Origin: Nonomuraea africana
GTDB taxonomy: Bacteria > Actinomycetota > Actinomycetes > Streptosporangiales > Streptosporangiaceae
DNA length: 64,000 bases
Reading direction: 5' to 3'
NCBI RefSeq assembly: GCF_014873535.1
Contig: NZ_JADBEF010000001.1
Location: 682,001 to 746,000 of the forward strand
The translations under genes and the position numbers were made by a program. The notes below the pieces were generated by a model that saw nothing but the letters and a program-made list of their open reading frames with translations, was not told the DNA's origin and ran no database searches. The stretch's first letter is position 1. Each line of letters starts with the position of its first letter. Of this stretch, positions 62,600 through 64,000 are shown piece by piece.

Positions 62600-62778
62600 A
62601 GCGGGGTCTTCCCGTGGAAGCGCGGCCCGTCTCCCGAGGCGGGGGCCGGTCCTCAGGCGAGGCGGCCGGCCCCCGGGGCGCGTGGCTGGGATCTTGAGGG
62701 CGAGGGGCTCCGGTGCGTGGCTGGGGTCTCGGGGGCGAGGGGGCCCGGGCGCGTGGCCTGAGGGCTCGGGGTGAGGGC
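62600..62778. repeat. G-rich degenerate repeat block
   Basis: Imperfect copies of GCGTGGCTGGGGTCTCGGGGGCGAGG and GGCTCGGGGTGAGGGCGG, without a gene. It resembles the ndk-mreB and 40.7 kb blocks in its GGCTGAGGG / GGCTGGGG phrase. Confidence 0.5.
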
Positions 62779-62780
62779 GG

Positions 62781-63431
62781 TCAGTGGGCGGGCTGGGCGG
62801 TCCAGGAGACGGTGGAGTCGGCCCAGCGGTCCAGGAGGACCTGGTCGTGGCTGATCGCCAGCACGCCCGCCCCCGTCCGCGCCTGGTACGCCAGAACCAC
62901 CGCCACCAGGTGCGCCTGCGTGGACGCGTCCAGCATCGTGGTCATCTCGTCGCAGATCAGGTAGCGCGGCTCCAGCGTCAGCGCCCTGGCCAGGCAGGCC
63001 CGCTGCAACTGCCCGTCGGACACCTCGTGCGGACGCCGCGTGAGCAGGTCGCCGGTCAGTCCCACCTCACCCGCCAGCGCGGCGACCATGGCGGGCGCGG
63101 GCCGGCCCGCCGCCACGAGCGGTTCGGCGATGATCTCCCGTAGTGTCATGCGCGGATCGACGGCCGTCCTCGGCTGCTGGTAGAGCAGTGCCACGCTGGT
63201 TCTCAGGGAGCGGGGCGCGCGCTGCCGCCACCGGGACACGACGGCGCCGTCGATCGACACCTCGCCCGAGGCGGGCCGCAGCATCAGCGACAGCACCCTG
63301 GCCAGCGTCGACTTCCCGCAGCCGCTGGGCCCGCCGAGCCCCACGGTACGGCCCGCCGGCACCTCCAGCGAGACGCCCGTCAGCACGGGGCGCCTGCCGT
63401 ACCCGACGGTGATGTCACGCGCCCTGAGCAT
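62781..63431 (-). CDS. ABC transporter ATP-binding protein, DppF type
   Basis: A 216-residue nucleotide-binding domain of the oligopeptide/nickel transporter class. Walker A is GPSGCGKST (34-42), Walker B ends CDEMTTMLD, and the H loop is ISHD. The signature reads VSDGQ instead of LSGGQ. It lacks the C-terminal oligopeptide-type extension found in the neighbour. Its start overlaps the end of the DppD-type gene by 17 bases. Confidence 0.88.
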   Translation of the reverse strand: MLRARDITVGYGRRPVLTGVSLEVPAGRTVGLGGPSGCGKSTLARVLSLMLRPASGEVSIDGAVVSRWRQRAPRSLRTSVALLYQQPRTAVDPRMTLREIIAEPLVAAGRPAPAMVAALAGEVGLTGDLLTRRPHEVSDGQLQRACLARALTLEPRYLICDEMTTMLDASTQAHLVAVVLAYQARTGAGVLAISHDQVLLDRWADSTVSWTAQPAH

Positions 63432-64000
63432 GGGCGGCCTCCCTGAGCGGATGATGACAGGACACCCCTGCCGACATGGGGGGCCGCGCCGCGCACGCCC
63501 CCGTGGCGTGTGCGCAGCGCGGCGCGAACGCGCAGCCCTCGGGCAGCGCGGTCAGCTCGGGCGGCATCCCCTGGATGGCCACGAACTCCCTGTCGGGTTG
63601 CGCGGCGAGGAGTCCCGCCGCGTAGGGGTGGCGGGGCCGGTCGAGGAGCTCTGCCGCGGGACCGACCTCGACCAGGCGGCTGGCGTACATCACGGCGAGG
63701 TGGTCGGCGACCTGCGCCGCGGCGCGCAGGTCGTGGGTGATGACCAGCACCGCCCTGCCCTCCTCGCACAGCTCGCGCAGCACCGCCATGGTCCGCTCCA
63801 CCAGCGGCCGGTCGAGGCCGCTGGTCGGCTCGTCGGCGATCAGCAGCCCGGGGTCGCCGGCCAGCGCGATCGCGTTGGCCACCCGCTGGGCCATGCCGCC
63901 CGACAGCTCGTGCGGATAGCGGTCCAGGTCGCGGGGGGCCAGCCCGAAGCGCTCGGCCAGCTCCGTCGCGCTGCTGGTGGACCCGAGCTCCTCGAGCGCC
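63415..64000 (-). CDS. ABC transporter ATP-binding protein, DppD type (cut by window end)
   Basis: The C-terminal ~195 residues of an oligopeptide-type ATPase; the frame is open to the window edge. Signature LSGGMAQR, Walker B LLIADEPTSGLD and H loop ITHD are intact, and the C-terminal extension has the CxF...C...C cysteine motif (CAFAPRCAHATGACA) of peptide and nickel importers. With the DppF-type neighbour it forms the ATPase pair; permease and binding-protein genes should lie beyond 64000. Confidence 0.9.
   Translation of the reverse strand, partial: ALEELGSTSSATELAERFGLAPRDLDRYPHELSGGMAQRVANAIALAGDPGLLIADEPTSGLDRPLVERTMAVLRELCEEGRAVLVITHDLRAAAQVADHLAVMYASRLVEVGPAAELLDRPRHPYAAGLLAAQPDREFVAIQGMPPELTALPEGCAFAPRCAHATGACAARPPMSAGVSCHHPLREAAHAQGA

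Overview
The window is about 64 kb of very GC-rich DNA with actinobacterial gene order and signatures: a ndk-mreBCD-pbp2-rodA block, a radical-SAM/DUF2344 pair, a large RNase E/G beside rplU-rpmA-obg-proBA, a Zur-controlled pair of zinc-free ribosomal proteins, WhiB-free but SigJ-like ECF regulation, F420-type LLM oxidoreductase, and frequent GTG starts with GTGA/ATGA overlaps. A filamentous member of the Streptosporangiales (Nonomuraea-like) fits best, but genus is inference from gene content only.

Layout. 1-22.6 kb is conserved core: ndk tail, a 31-bp minisatellite, the cell-elongation operon, B12/radical-SAM pair, rne, rplU-rpmA-obg-proB-proA, a Ser/Thr kinase, an M48 protease, nadD-rsfS-phosphatase. 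22.7-26.7 kb starts at the first tRNA-Ala(GGC) and is an accessory scrapyard (chimeric transposase/recombinase, FtsK-like and integrase relics) enclosing an intact TetR/NmrA-type pair. 26.7-46.8 kb is a mosaic of small regulator-plus-enzyme units: cupins/MarR, purine permease, DyP peroxidase/HxlR, hydrolases, small membrane proteins, an MFS-AlaX-amidohydrolase operon, an HTH/Clp-N pair, amidase, SDR, a lipoprotein and an ECF41-like sigma factor. 46.85-50.2 kb starts at the second tRNA-Ala(GGC) and is again decayed: integrase stump, truncated sigma factor, serine-recombinase fragment, broken membrane gene, with one intact TPR protein. 50.2-61.5 kb has a glycosyltransferase/methyltransferase pair, LLM oxidoreductase, YndJ/DUF1990, a GlxA-type regulator, an orphan asparagine-synthase-like protein, a VWA lipoprotein, a cyclodipeptide-synthase stump and rpmG2-rpmE2 under a Zur box. 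The third tRNA-Ala(GGC) at 61.6 kb is followed by a degenerate second copy, an aldolase and a dipeptide-type ABC transporter cut by the window end.

The strongest connecting story is the tRNA-Ala(GGC) gene: three identical intact copies plus four diverged partial copies lie at the borders of the accessory patches, and integrase or recombinase remains adjoin two of the intact ones. This looks like repeated integration, deletion and scarring at one attachment sequence. Other points of interest are the IS3-OrfA/serine-recombinase fusion, the cyclodipeptide synthase stump, the glutaminase-dead asparagine-synthase homologue, the Clp-N/HTH pair with stacked operators, and several frameshifted genes. 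All functional calls rest on reading protein motifs by eye; no database search was run.
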